A DNA stretch of 64,000 nt from Dendrolimus kikuchii. Its lineage: Eukaryota; Arthropoda; Insecta; Lepidoptera; Lasiocampidae. Positions 31,684 to 40,817 of the stretch are shown in pieces (the first letter of the stretch is position 1; the number at the start of each line of letters is the position of its first letter). A program made the position numbers and the translations under genes. The notes beneath the pieces are model-generated. The model ran no database searches. It was not told where the DNA came from and saw only the letters and a program-made list of their open reading frames with translations. Where the stretch lies: assembly GCA_019925095.2 (NCBI GenBank), contig CM034392.1, positions 751,501 to 815,500 of the forward strand, read 5' to 3'.

Positions 31684-32272
31684 TAAATGGTTTATGATGA
31701 CACTACATTTAGGATTGCTGCCTCTATTCGACTGGGTGCACCGACTGTAGTCCCTCATCACTGTGAATGCGGAGATAAAGTCGGTGGTTCAGGTCACCAT
31801 GGCTTGTCATGCGTCAGAAGCGCCGGCAGAATACAACGCCATGCTGCACTAAATGACATTATCCGGCAAGAGACCGGACGGGATGTCTTTGGTGCCATGG
31901 AAGATGGGACGACCATTAGTTTGGGACGCAACGTGCGTTGACACTTTGGCAGCGTCCCATCTTCCGGATACGGCTGTGGTAGCTGGTGCAGCTGCCGCCC
32001 GACAAGAGGACCTAAAACGCCGCAAATATGCATCCGTTGGTAGTGGATATATATTTGCGGCTTTTGGTGTCGAAACTCTCGGGCCATGGGGTCCAGAAGC
32101 CCATCGCCTTTATCGAGACCTATCAAAACGGTTGATAGATGTCTCACGAAACCAAAACGCTGGCCTGTATTTTGGGCAACGCATAAGCGTTGCCATACAA
32201 CGTGGCAATGCAGCCAGCGTTTTGGGAACGTTCCCAACTGACGGTGATTTGGGACCTATTTACTATTTGTAG
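31684..32272 (+). pseudogene. R2-type LINE C-terminus: zinc knuckle plus REL domain
   Basis: From 31690: FRIAASIRLGAP then HHCECGDKVGGSGHHGLSC, a C-X-C-X8-H-X4-C knuckle, then RHAALNDIIR. A deletion of roughly 70 bp joins this at about 31865 to another frame: GKRPDGMSLVPWKMGRPLVW and DATCVDTLAAS. RPD and WDAT fit the PD-(D/E)XK restriction-like endonuclease of site-specific non-LTR elements. The terminus SVAIQRGNAASVLGTFPTD leads to TAG 32270-32272. It is a dead, 5'-truncated copy within the hAT element. Confidence 0.65.
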
Positions 32273-32299
32273 TTTTTATCTTTAATAAATTAAGTTGTT

Positions 32300-32432
32300 G
32301 ATTAGGAGGATCCCAGAACACGATCTCAGCGCCACCTACCCGTTCTAATTGTAAATCTAAAAGAGTAATATATTTTTTTTAATTCTAAGTCATGACAAAA
32401 TGAGATTAAAAATCTTGTCAAAAAATTAAAGC
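32300..32432 (-). repeat. Helitron-like H3 fragment
   Basis: GATTAGGAGGATCCCAGAAC, GATCTCAGCGCCACCTACC, TCTAAAAGAGTAATATATTT and AAGTCATGACAAAATGAGAT match 18090-18240. Confidence 0.5.
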
Positions 32433-32485
32433 CTTTTTAGTGCATATTTGCATACATATTTTGCCATTTTGATAGTGCATATAAT

Positions 32486-32634
32486 ACATACATACATACA
32501 TACATAACTTCACGCCAGTTCCCTCGCGGGGTAGGCACGAACAACAGAGTGCCATTTAGGCTTATTCTTACACACCTCACTTGCCTCTTTGACATTCATA
32601 ACTCTTGTCATGCAAGCTCGTCTGTTCTTAAGGC
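32486..32634 (-). mobile_element. LINE-A insertion in the hAT right end
   Basis: TGCATATAAT at 32476-32485 and 32635-32644. Only the last 40 or so codons and the tail (six ACAT units) are present. It splits the hAT terminal repeat, so it is younger than the hAT. Confidence 0.85.
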
Positions 32635-32911
32635 TGCATATAATCCGATGTCTATATATAATACTTATCTGCCTTGTGCACATTTCAATAAACCCCTTTG
32701 AAGAATAAAGTCCACCAATGATATAAAATCTTATCCAAACCACATTCAGCCTAACTATAATGTTCAAAAGGGCATGTGTTTAAATTTTGTAGTATACCCA
32801 AAATAGCCTAAATCTTATTAAGATGCATTATTAAGTCCGATGCGTACGCGCAGCTGTACCGCTTCCGCGGCTGCGCATGTGCTGCATTCGCAAATCGAGA
32901 AAACAGTTGCT

Positions 32912-32974
32912 ATGACGACGGCTCTTCTGTATATCGTGAGAATTCTAATGGCGCTGATTGACGTGCGAGTAAGT
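32912..32974 (+). CDS. Candidate first coding exon (weak)
   Basis: ATG at 32912 opens 19 codons, MTTALLYIVRILMALIDVR, ending exactly at a consensus donor (CGA|GTAAGT at 32968/32969). The upstream 60 bp are GC-rich (CTTCCGCGGCTGCGC) and not part of a repeat family. The peptide is hydrophobic like a signal or anchor. No downstream exon was found and the strand is opposite to the better exon at 35127-35203; it may be chance. The listed range includes the donor hexamer. Confidence 0.25.
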
Positions 32975-32985
32975 AAGCCCTAATG

Positions 32986-33251
32986 TACATACATACATAC
33001 ATAACTTCACGCCAGTTCCCTTGCGGGGTAGGCACGAACAACAGAGCGCCATTTAGGCTTATTCTTACACACCTCACTTGCTTCTTTGACATTCATAGCT
33101 CTTGTCATGCACGCTCGTCTGTTCTTAAGGCTCCTGGCATCACCTTCTGCTAGTACACGATCAACTTGATCATGGAAGGTGTGTCGTGGCCTTTCACGAC
33201 TTCTTCATCCGTCCACATTTGCATTGTATATCTGTTTAGTCATTCTTTCAT
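32986..33251 (-). mobile_element. LINE-A 3' end with tail
   Basis: Tail at left, coding from ERMTKQIYNANVDG to PARELA on the minus strand. The 5' side abuts the SINE tail at 33252, so its own target duplication cannot be read. Confidence 0.7.
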
Positions 33252-33515
33252 AGTAATAATAATATATATAATATAATAATAATAATCGGCAGACAAACAC
33301 ACACATTGTATATCCCCAAAATAAGCAAGTTACGCTTGTGTTATGGGTAATATACAACGGACTCCTCTGGGGCCGATCCCAGACACCCAGACCATAGTAA
33401 ATAACGGAGAAAATACGTTTCCGAAATTTACTATACCAGGAATCGAACCCGGAACCTCTGCGTTGCAGTGAGGTACGCCGGCAAAGGCTTCGCCCGCTCA
33501 ACCACAGAGGCCGTC
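33252..33515 (-). mobile_element. Metulj-like tRNA SINE
   Basis: The minus strand has GGCCTCTGTGGTTGAGCGGG (A box), GGTTCCGGGTTCGATTCCTG (B box), ATAGTAAATTTCGGAAACG, ACTATGGTCTGGGTGTCTGG and a (TTA)n-type tail. Same order as 35669-35910 and 42895-43150. Confidence 0.8.
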
Positions 33516-33529
33516 TATATAAGTTATAA

Positions 33530-33752
33530 GTAGTAGTAGTAGTAGCCGTAGTATAAGTTTAGTATTAAAATTAGAATAAATTAATATAATAAGTTATTCT
33601 TAAGGTACACCACAACATAAAAATCACTAAATTAATGTCACACACAGTAACAAAAATAAACAATAAGCGTGTATGGACTCTAAAATCTTTCATAGAAATT
33701 AAGTTGTAAAAAAGGGTACGGAACTCGAGTCCGTAGAGATGTTAATAGTAAT
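33530..33752 (+). repeat. Second copy of the retroposon at 6305-6694
   Basis: TAAGTTTAGTATTAAAATTA, CTTAAGGTACACCACAACAT and GAACTCGAGTCCGTAGAGAT, ending TGTTAATAGTAATA, are the reverse complement of 6330-6530. A short TAG microsatellite precedes it. Confidence 0.55.
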
Positions 33753-33770
33753 ATATATATATAGGGCAAT

Positions 33771-33816
33771 GATGTATTTTTCGAATATATACAAAAATCT
33801 ATATATCATGCCCTAT
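33771..33816. repeat. Short imperfect hairpin
   Basis: ATAGGGCAATGAT pairs with ATCATGCCCTAT 21 bp downstream, with one bulge. Confidence 0.5.
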
Positions 33817-34213
33817 GACATTCATGACACATACATACATACATACATTTTATGTGTATTGCGCAATACCTTCTAGGATTCCAATATGTTTCGCAAATAA
33901 AATATCCTAAACGTGACTTTTATGACTTTTAAAATGGTGATGTTGTTTATTTTCCTGTCGTAAAATGGTAGGGGTCATCATTTCTTGGATTCACATTAAC
34001 TTGAGTCACATTTGGAGCCAAGGTCGAAATTATTACCAGATGACGTAAGGATGTACCAAAAGAAATTGGACCTTGGTTTTTTTGTGCAGAAACACAGGCA
34101 AATGGCATCTCAGTGTTTATACGACATACTTAATACATTCTTGTGTTTGTACTTGAAGTTCTTTCTACGATAAGAGTCCAAAAAAATATTTTGCGCCTAG
34201 CGCCATATATAAT
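33817..34213. other. No recognised gene
   Basis: Contains a short (CATA)n run at 33829-33847 without LINE-A sequence next to it. Otherwise nothing recognised. Confidence 0.35.
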
Positions 34214-34427
34214 ACTAGCTGTCCCGGCGGACGTTGTTCTGCCCTGTAGAAATAAATTTAGAACCCGATCTCAGCGCCACCTACCGGTTCCAAGCGGTTA
34301 TAAGCTATCCTAACTTTCAAGTTGGATCAAACTGCACACGGTGTGCAAATTTGATTAAAATCGGTCAAGTAGTTTAGGAGTCCATCGCGGACAAACAACG
34401 TGACACGTAATTTATATATATTAAGAT
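34214..34427 (-). mobile_element. Helitron-like family H2, uninterrupted
   Basis: CTAG 34214-34217, CTGTCCCGGCGGACGTTGTT, TCTGCC, GATCAAACTGCACACGG, AAGTAGTTTAGGAGTCC and CACGTAATTTATATATATTA to AAGA 34424-34427. A complete 214-bp reference for this family. Confidence 0.7.
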
Positions 34428-34437
34428 AAATAATATA

Positions 34438-34695
34438 ATGTCAGCCATTGTAGGGGGTACGGACAGTATACCCGCCACGCTTGTCCAAGGCGGCTTAGCA
34501 GCTTTGACACATCGGCCATCTCGATGTGCAGGTTGCATCACGATGTTTTCCTTCACCGTTGTTACCACGTGGTAATTGTAACAATATGCACATTAGGTCA
34601 TATAACTCCCTAAGTGGTGCATGCGTTCCGGCCAGGATCGAACCCGTGCCCTTTGAGTTTGGGACGCGTGCGCTAGCCATTACGCTACTAAGACT
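34438..34695 (-). mobile_element. tRNA-derived SINE (as 29698-29990)
   Basis: Minus strand head TAGTAGCGTAATGGCTAGCG, B-box region GGGTTCGATCCTGGCCGG, CACCACTTAGGGAGTTATAT and CGTGGCGGGTATACTGTCCG. Confidence 0.65.
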
Positions 34696-34710
34696 TCGCC
34701 ATATATATGA

Positions 34711-34946
34711 CTAGCTGTGCCCGCGACGTCGTCTACGTGGAACTTGTTTTCAAACCCCCCGATTTTTAAACATTCTTCATTGGTGCTCCGCTCCTATTAG
34801 TCTTAGCGTGATGATATATAGCCTATAGCCTTCCACGATAAATGGGCTATCTAACACTGAAAGAATTTTTCAAATCAGACCAGTAGTTCCTGAGATTAGC
34901 GCGTTCAAACAAACAAACTCTTCAGCTTTATATATTAATATAAGAT
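34711..34946 (-). mobile_element. Helitron-like family H1, full length
   Basis: CTAG 34711-34714, CTGTGCCCGCGACGTCGTC, AGTCTTAGCGTGATGATATA, GATAAATGGGCTATCTAACA and CTCTTCAGCTTTATATATTA to TAAGA 34942-34946. A 236-bp reference copy. Confidence 0.7.
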
Positions 34947-35126
34947 ATAAAATAGTGTAATTACTTTTTTATTTCTTACTGTATTTTTAGCACTTTTTTC
35001 GAAAAACATTTCACTTTAACGTGTTCTTTTTCACACTATTTCTATGCAAATTGAAAGACAGAGATGGGCCGTCTAGTTTCAGCTTAAGATGTTATTAGAA
35101 CGAATCAATATTAAAACTTAACTCAC
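34947..35126 (-). other. Intron side of the signal-peptide exon
   Basis: Sequence after the donor (minus strand GTGAGTTAAGTTTT). No repeat family recognised up to 35120; no further exon found. Confidence 0.4.
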
Positions 35127-35203
35127 CTGCGCTTACATAAGCAACTAAGCAGAATGTTGCCATGACAAGCAAACACGTAGGCGACGTCATGTCGCCTCTC
35201 GAC
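35127..35203 (-). CDS. Signal-peptide exon of an unidentified secreted or membrane protein gene
   Basis: Read on the minus strand, a pyrimidine-rich tract and acceptor TTTTCTTGTTACAG precede the exon, which starts GTCGAGAGGCGAC, then ATG (35190-35188). The coding part is 21 codons plus one base: MTSPTC, then LLVMATFCLVAYVSA, a hydrophobic core and small A-x-S-A type end as in a secretory signal peptide. The exon ends GCGCAG followed by donor GTGAGT (35126-35121), so the intron is phase 1, common after signal peptides. The sequence is not in any repeat family here and is GC-richer than its surroundings. The acceptor implies an upstream 5' UTR exon at higher coordinates, and other coding exons at lower coordinates or outside the window. 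The protein is not recognised. Confidence 0.6.
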
Positions 35204-35271
35204 CTGTAACAAGAAAATTAAAATTAATACTGACATTCGTTAAAAATCCATATTTCTATCTATATACTAAA

Positions 35272-35660
35272 CTAGCTGATCCGTCGAACTTCGTACCGCC
35301 ATATTTTCTGAATTCCTAAAAGACTGTTTCATGACACAAAAACAAAATCACCATAATCGCTCCCGGTGATTAGGAGGATTCTAGAACCCGATCTCAGCGC
35401 CACCTACCGGTTCTAATAGCGAGTCTAAACCATCCGGGAACCCACTCAAACACACAAAAACAAAATCACCAAAATCGCTCCCGGTGATTAGGAGGATTCT
35501 AGAACCCGATCTCAGCGCCACCTACCGGTTCTAATTGCGAATCTAAACCATCCGGGAACCCACTCAAACACACACAAAATTTCATCAAAATCGGTAAAAT
35601 CGTTCTCAAGTTATAAAATTACAACGAAAAGTGGCATTGATTTTTATATATATACATATA
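35272..35660 (-). mobile_element. Helitron-like H3 with tandem 118-bp internal unit
   Basis: CTAG 35272-35275, then a terminal region CTGATCCGTCGAACTTCGTA unlike other H3 copies. The unit beginning GATTCTAGAACCCGATCTCA starts at 35377 and again at 35495, with few differences over 118 bp. Confidence 0.6.
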
Positions 35661-35668
35661 TATTTTGA

Positions 35669-35910
35669 CGGCCTCTGTGGTTGAGCGGGCTAAGCCTTTG
35701 CCGGCGTGCCTCACTGCAACGCAGATGTTCCGGGTTCGATTCCTGGTATAGTAAATTTCGGAAACGTATTTTCTCCGTTATTTATTATGGTCTGGGTGTC
35801 TGGGATCGGCCCCAGAGTAGTCCATTGTATATTACCTATAACACAAGCGTAACTTGCTTAATTTGGGGGTATACAATATATGTGTTTGTCTGCCGATTAT
35901 TATTATATTA
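35669..35910 (+). mobile_element. Metulj-like tRNA SINE, full length
   Basis: GGCCTCTGTGGTTGAGCGGG, GCGTGCCTCACTGCAACGC, CCGGGTTCGATTCCTGG, ATGGTCTGGGTGTCTGGG and CTGCCGATTATTATTATATT. A and B boxes are in tRNA-like spacing. Confidence 0.8.
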
Positions 35911-35994
35911 GTTATTGTATACATATCAATTCTTTATAATATATTAAAATTGTATTGATTTGATTTGATTTGATATTAGTTGTTTCCATGTTCA

Positions 35995-36180
35995 ATTTGA
36001 TCGTGTACTAGCGGATGGTGATGTCAGGAGCCTTAAGAACAGACGAGAGTGCATGACAAGAGTTATGAATGTCAAAGAAGCAAGTGAGGTGTGTAAGAAT
36101 GGGCCTAAATGGCGCTCTGTTGTTCGTGCTTACCCCGCAAGGGAACTGGCGTGAAGTTATGTATGTATGTATGTATGTAT
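35995..36180 (+). mobile_element. LINE-A 3' end with tail
   Basis: Starts CAATTTGATCGTGTACTAGC and encodes the last 50 codons, TGA, and an (ATGT)n tail of six units. No clear duplication. Confidence 0.7.
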
Positions 36181-36185
36181 ATTTA

Positions 36186-36390
36186 CAATATATTTTTAAT
36201 TTCAAACAGGCAGACGGCCCAGCTAATGGGAAGTGGTAATATCGTCGCGTATAGACGTATGCAACACCAAGGTCGAAGACAACGTGCTGCCAGCCTTTAG
36301 GATGGGGTAAAAGGGTTATGATAGAAGGATCAGACAGAAGGAATAGAGAAGAAGGAAGTGGCCTATAGAAACTCTCACTCATCATATTTA
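36186..36390 (-). repeat. Diverged family B relative
   Basis: CAGGCAGACGGCCCAGCTAA, GGAAGTGGTAATATCG, GATAGAAGGATCAGACAGAA and AACTCTCACTCATCATATTT parallel 15158-15390. Confidence 0.45.
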
Positions 36391-36409
36391 CGCATTTTTA
36401 AATAATAGA

Positions 36410-36905
36410 CGCGGTGCTGGTACCTACGCTCGCGTATGGAAGCGAGAGTTGGGTATGGAAGAAAGAGCATGAAAGTAGAGTAAACGCGGTCGAGATGCGA
36501 GCACTGCGCAAAATCTGCGGAGTGACGCTCGCGGACCGCGTTCGTAATACCGAAGTATGAAAGAGAGTTGGTCTGAAAGAGAGTGTCGGGGTGAAGGTAA
36601 GGAAAGGAATGCTCCGGTGGTTCGGGCATGTGGAAAGAATGCATGATGAAAGAATGACTAAACAGATATACAATGCAAAAGTGGATGGATGCAGAAGTCG
36701 TGGAAGGCCACGACACACCTTCCATGATCAAATTGATCGTGTACTAGCAGAAGGTGATGTCAGGAGCCTTAAGAACAGACGAGCTTGCATGACAAGAGTT
36801 ATGAATGTCAAAGAGGCAAGTGAGGTGTGTAAGAATAAGCCTAAATGGCACTCTGTTGTTCGTGCCTACCCCGCAAGGGAACTGGCGTGAAGTTATGTAT
36901 GTATG
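36410..36905 (+). mobile_element. LINE-A insertion, perfect 11-bp duplication
   Basis: TAAATAATAGA at 36399-36409 and 36906-36916. Coding from AVLVPTLAYGSESWVW-type sequence to PARELA, broken by a TGA at 36556-36558 where other copies have AGA (RNTEV-KRVGL). Two ATGT units form the tail. Confidence 0.9.
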
Positions 36906-36984
36906 TAAATAATAGAAAACGTAGCATAATGTATTAAATGTAAAACCTAAAAATAAGAACTCGATAACCAGAGCACCAGTAAGT

Positions 36985-37170
36985 GAACACGTCGGACGTA
37001 ATAGATTATGGCGGCATGCGCAAGATCAGCGATCTAGGGATGCGGCCTGAGGGCGTCGACCCCACACTGCCGATATGCGCCCGCGCAACTGGCGCTGCAG
37101 GCTTTTTTGCGATGCATCCAATACACGCGTTTATTTTAGACCTAAGCCGGATTACGTTCGATTGCAATCA
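36985..37170 (+). other. GC-rich, non-repeat segment
   Basis: GCGGCATGCGCAAGATCAGC, GGGCGTCGACCCCACACTGC and CGCCCGCGCAACTGGCGCTG stand out against the AT-rich background and match no family in the window. No exon structure could be assigned. Confidence 0.3.
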
Positions 37171-37253
37171 TAAAGTGATTTAAAAGGAGCGATATGGGGA
37201 TTATTATTGATGCTGTTTGAAATTATGGTACCTTGATTGGGTACATGACTTAT

Positions 37254-37441
37254 ACATACATACATACATACATAACTTCACGCCAGTTCCCTTGCGGGGT
37301 AGGCACGAACAACAGAGCGCCATTTAGGCCCATTCTTACACACCTCACTTGCTTCTTTGACATTCATAATTCTTGTCATGCACACTCGTCTGTTCTTAAG
37401 GCTCCTGACATCACCCTCCGCTAGTACACGATCAACTATGA
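37254..37441 (-). mobile_element. LINE-A insertion, 12-bp duplication
   Basis: TACATGACTTAT at 37242-37253 and 37442-37453. Contains the last 55 codons and five ACAT units. Confidence 0.9.
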
Positions 37442-37602
37442 TACATGACTTATATTACAAAAAATTCTAAAGCTATTGAAGTATTTGCGCAACTCAAAAG
37501 TAACATTTTTTTTGTAACAAAAACAAAACCGACTTCACACTAAAAACCAAAAAATAAATATTTAACAGACTTCTTTCTACAGCATCCGGAAGCCGAAGAA
37601 CA

Positions 37603-37795
37603 TTTTTATCCGTGCAGGAACGGAGAAAGAATACATTTTCCTGCGGCCGGGCGGCTTCTCGTAAGAGGCGACAAAACAACCCACAGCCAGGTGGTAGGGC
37701 ATTTGCCCGACTGGATGGCTACCACCCCTGGTCTAAAGTATGTCGCCATAACAACCTTGTGTTATGTTCCGGCATTAGTGACCAGGTTCCGGTCT
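37603..37795 (+). mobile_element. Family B retroposon, 3'-truncated
   Basis: Starts TTTTTATCCGTGCAGGAACG and stops at GACCAGGTTCCGGTC, where family G begins. Confidence 0.65.
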
Positions 37796-38125
37796 GCTCA
37801 TTTTTTCATGTTCCTTGAACATTGCGACGGGCAGACGCCATAAAGCCGATAGCCCCCGATTTGTAACTCCACTAGCAGTTCCTCCCAATAGCCGAGTACC
37901 TTTGTTCTCATTTCCTGCAATAGTCCTACACTGACCGGGGCTTGTCCTTGGGTGCATTACTATATGGTGTAGACAGGGATAATCGCCGGTCAGTGTCACG
38001 CCACGTTTACATTAATTTTGTCAAGGGGCCTCTACGTGTTGGCCTTCCCATGGCCCCACGCAAGCCCTTCAAATATCCGGGCCATTTTTATGGCCCGTGT
38101 TCTTGAGACACATACAAATAAGAAT
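37796..38125 (+). repeat. Family G 3' segment with terminal hairpin
   Basis: TGTTCCTTGAACATTGCGAC, CTGACCGGGGCTTGTCCTTG, TATGGTGTAGACAGGGATAA, hairpin CGGGCCAT-4 nt-ATGGCCCG (38078-38097), then GAGACACATACAAATAAGAA. Confidence 0.65.
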
Positions 38126-38231
38126 ATACTAAATCTGTAGAGGAGTTGAGTTTATACAATGAATTTAAATAAGAGTAAGAAATCAGGGTGGCTAATTCAG
38201 ACCAACAAATCACGAAAATATAGTTTTAATT

Positions 38232-38674
38232 TTTTTTGTCTGTCTCTATTAGAGCATCAGCAGAAAACTACTGAACGGGTTTTAATGAAATTCGACACAG
38301 AGTTAGTTTCAATCCCGGGTCAATACTTAAGATACTTTTTATCCCTCACTGCAACGCAGAGGTTCCGGGTTCGATTCCTGGTATAGTAAATTTCAGAAAA
38401 CGTATTTTCTCCGTTATTTACTATGGTCTGGGTGTCTGGGATCGGCCCCAGAGTAGTCCGTTGTATATTACCCATAACACAAGCGTAACTTGCTTAATTT
38501 GGGGATATACAATGTGTGTGTTTGTCTGCCGATTATTATTATTATTATTATTTTTTATCCCGATAAATGACGTCATTTCCGCGGGATGAACGAACAGCGA
38601 ACGTTTTCTGGCGCTGTCGTTGCAATACACTAACAAATACGTCGTCATCACGGCAACGCGAACGAAGTTTCTAG
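38232..38674 (+). mobile_element. Helitron-like H5 interrupted by a SINE
   Basis: TTAGAGCATCAGCAGAAAAC, AATGAAATTCGACACAGAGT, then the SINE, then CCCGATAAATGACGTCATTT and an end GAACGAAGTTTCTAG (CTAG 38671-38674) followed by T. Shorter related piece at 8523-8695. Confidence 0.5.
38345..38551 (+). mobile_element. Metulj-like SINE, 5'-truncated, with 9-bp duplication
   Basis: TTTTTATCC occurs at 38336-38344 and 38552-38560. The SINE lacks its A-box head, starting CTCACTGCAACGCAGAGG, retains the B box and ends in (ATT)n. Loss of the A box means it could not be transcribed from its own promoter. Confidence 0.75.
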
Positions 38675-38743
38675 TATATAATACTTATATTTCTTTTAAT
38701 TCTATTTGTACCTGTATATCTTAGTCGCTTTGTGTTGTTGTGC

Positions 38744-38775
38744 CTACCCCGCAAGGGAGCTGGCGTGAAGTTATA
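38744..38775 (+). repeat. LINE-A terminal scrap
   Basis: CCTACCCCGCAAGGGAGCTG, GCGTGAAGTTATA. Only the last codons and stop remain. Confidence 0.5.
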
Positions 38776-38813
38776 ATATGTCTGTAGACTGAATTTCTAA
38801 AAATCACACCTGG

Positions 38814-38965
38814 CTAATGACTACCATAAAGATTCCAATACACAACGGGCTATTTTTCCAATCACAAATTTTAAAACACAAAGTAAACAAGAGAAGACGG
38901 TCATAAAAGCGCTTCAATGTTATTAGCTCAACCACCGACCGGTAATAAATGTGCTTTGTTTAGAC
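38814..38965 (-). repeat. LTR fragment (minus strand)
   Basis: CTGGCTAATGACTACCATAA, AAGTAAACAAGAGAAGACGG, TCATAAAAGCG and GGTAATAAATGTGCTT align with 49441-49590 inside the complete solo LTR. Confidence 0.45.
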
Positions 38966-39290
38966 TCATGCTAATCTGGTTTTACTATTTATTATTGATC
39001 GCTAGAATACCCTCCCAGTTCACCTTTGTACCACTGGCCTACAAACAGGGGTCACTAACATGTCAGATGGCACCTAAAGCGTGTCCCAAAAAGAAAGTAC
39101 CACGAATCAATGAACCGGTGTCCCAGATCAATCATGTTACACGCGATTGATACAAATGTCCCAATAAGGGGCCGTGTCAACTGCCGGGGGCGTCCGGAGC
39201 CCGTCCAACACTCATTTTTCAATAACCGTCAACACTCTCAATAGGATGATTAGTTAGGGCTGCTGCGATGTGTTGCTTAATTTAGATTTA

Positions 39291-39803
39291 CATACATACA
39301 TAACTTCACGCCAGTTCCCTTGCGGGGTAGGCACGAACATCAGAGTGCCATTTAGGCTTATTCTTACACACCTCACTTGCCTCTTTGACATTCATAACTC
39401 TTGTCATGCAAGCTCGTCTGTTCTTAAGGCTCCTGACATCACCTTCTGCTAGTACACGATCAATTTGATCATGGAAGGTGTGTCGTGGCCTTCCACGACT
39501 TCTGCATCCATCCACTTTTGCATTGTATATCTGTTTAGTCATTCTTTCCACATGCCCGAACCACCGGAGCATTCCTTTCCTTACCTTCACCCCGACACTC
39601 TCTTTCAGACCAACTCTCTTTCTTACTTCGGTATTACGAACGCGGTCCGCGAGCGTCACTCCGCAGATTTTGCGCAGTGCTCGCATCTCGACCGCGTTTA
39701 CTCTACTTTCATGCTCTCTCTTCCACACCCAACTCTCGCTTCCATACGTGAGCGTAGGTACCAGCACCGCGTTGTGTACGGCGAGCTGGGCCTTCTGGCC
39801 ATA
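39291..39803 (-). mobile_element. LINE-A insertion with 12-bp duplication
   Basis: AATTTAGATTTA at 39279-39290 and 39804-39815. Intact frame of 153 codons except an in-frame 12-bp loss (HDER) in the VERM-TKQIY junction. Confidence 0.85.
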
Positions 39804-40180
39804 AATTTAGATTTATCCTTTATTAATTCTATTACGATTTCCCGTTACATTCCTAGAAAGTCCCTGGCAAAATTTTCTCTCCAAAATCGCTTAAAGTGAT
39901 CTCTTCCAGGAGATAATTAGCTACATTTTTAGAATATAATTTTATCAAGAAAATATTTTTTGAATCCGCAGATAAAATTACTAATGTCAAACTATATATA
40001 TACTGATGGAAATGTTAGGAGTATTACGTACGGTCTCAAAACAGACATGACAAAATTATTACACGTTACAATGGTACAAATTAATTTTTAGCTACATTGC
40101 TACATATGTAGTCTATATACATACATATGTAGTGATGCAAACAGAAGGTAAATAAAAATATATTGAATATATATAATCTA

Positions 40181-40390
40181 CTAGCTGTCCTGGCAGACGT
40201 TGTTCTGCCCTGAAGAAATCAAATTTAGAACCCGATTGCAGCGCCACCTACCGGGTCCAAATGTAAGCTATCCTATCTTTCAAGTCAGATCAAACTGCAT
40301 ACGGTGTCCAAATTTGATTAAAATCGGCCTAGTAGTTTAACAGTCCATCGCGGACAAACAACGTGACACGTAATTAATATATATTAAGAT
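40181..40390 (-). mobile_element. Helitron-like H2
   Basis: CTAG 40181-40184, CTGTCCTGGCAGACGTTGTT, CTGCCC, GATCAAACTGCATACGG and ACACGTAATTAATATATATT to AAGA. It abuts an H3 copy in the opposite orientation. Confidence 0.65.
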
Positions 40391-40717
40391 ATATATAAAA
40401 GAAAGTCTTGTTAGTTACACTATTTATAACTTAAGAACGGCTGTACCGATTTCGCTAAAAATTGGTGGGGAGGTAGCTTAGAACCAGGGGACGGACATAG
40501 GATACTTTCTAAACCCGTTGGAACCGGTAGGTGGCGCTGAGATCGGGTTCTAGAATCCTCCTAATTACCCGGACTGATTTTGGCGATTTTGTTTTTGTAT
40601 GTTTCAGTGGGTCCCCGGATGGTTTAAACCCAGAATTTGGAACCGGTAGGTGGCGCTGGGATCGGGTCCTAGATTTTTATTTTTTCAGAGCAGGACAACG
40701 TCTCTCGGGGCCGCTAG
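40391..40717 (+). mobile_element. Helitron-like H3
   Basis: AAAGAAAGTCTTGTTAGTTA, CGGCTGTACCGATTTCGC, two GGAACCGGTAGGTGGCGCTG blocks about 117 bp apart, and an end GCAGGACAACGTCTCTCGGG then GCCGCTAG (40710-40717). Confidence 0.65.
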
Positions 40718-40817
40718 TAAGTATATATTAAAATATACACACACTTAAGATACAATAAATACAGGGAAAGATAGATAGAAATAAGATATTATGGTATTAG
40801 ACTATCTAGTATTCCGT

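Larger units (their letters stand above)
31167..32654 (+). mobile_element. hAT-like element hosting other insertions
   Basis: TAGACATCGGATATGCA at left and the reverse of TAGACATCGGATTATATGCA at right (the right copy is split by LINE-A) form terminal inverted repeats. Inside are a hAT transposase C-terminus, an R2-type LINE fragment and a Helitron-like piece. No clean 8-bp target duplication was seen, so the exact ends are uncertain. Confidence 0.5.

Noticed and set aside
35669..35745. tRNA-like sequences with A and B boxes
   Set aside because: They are SINE heads followed by SINE bodies and tails; the anticodon arm and acceptor pairing are not maintained.
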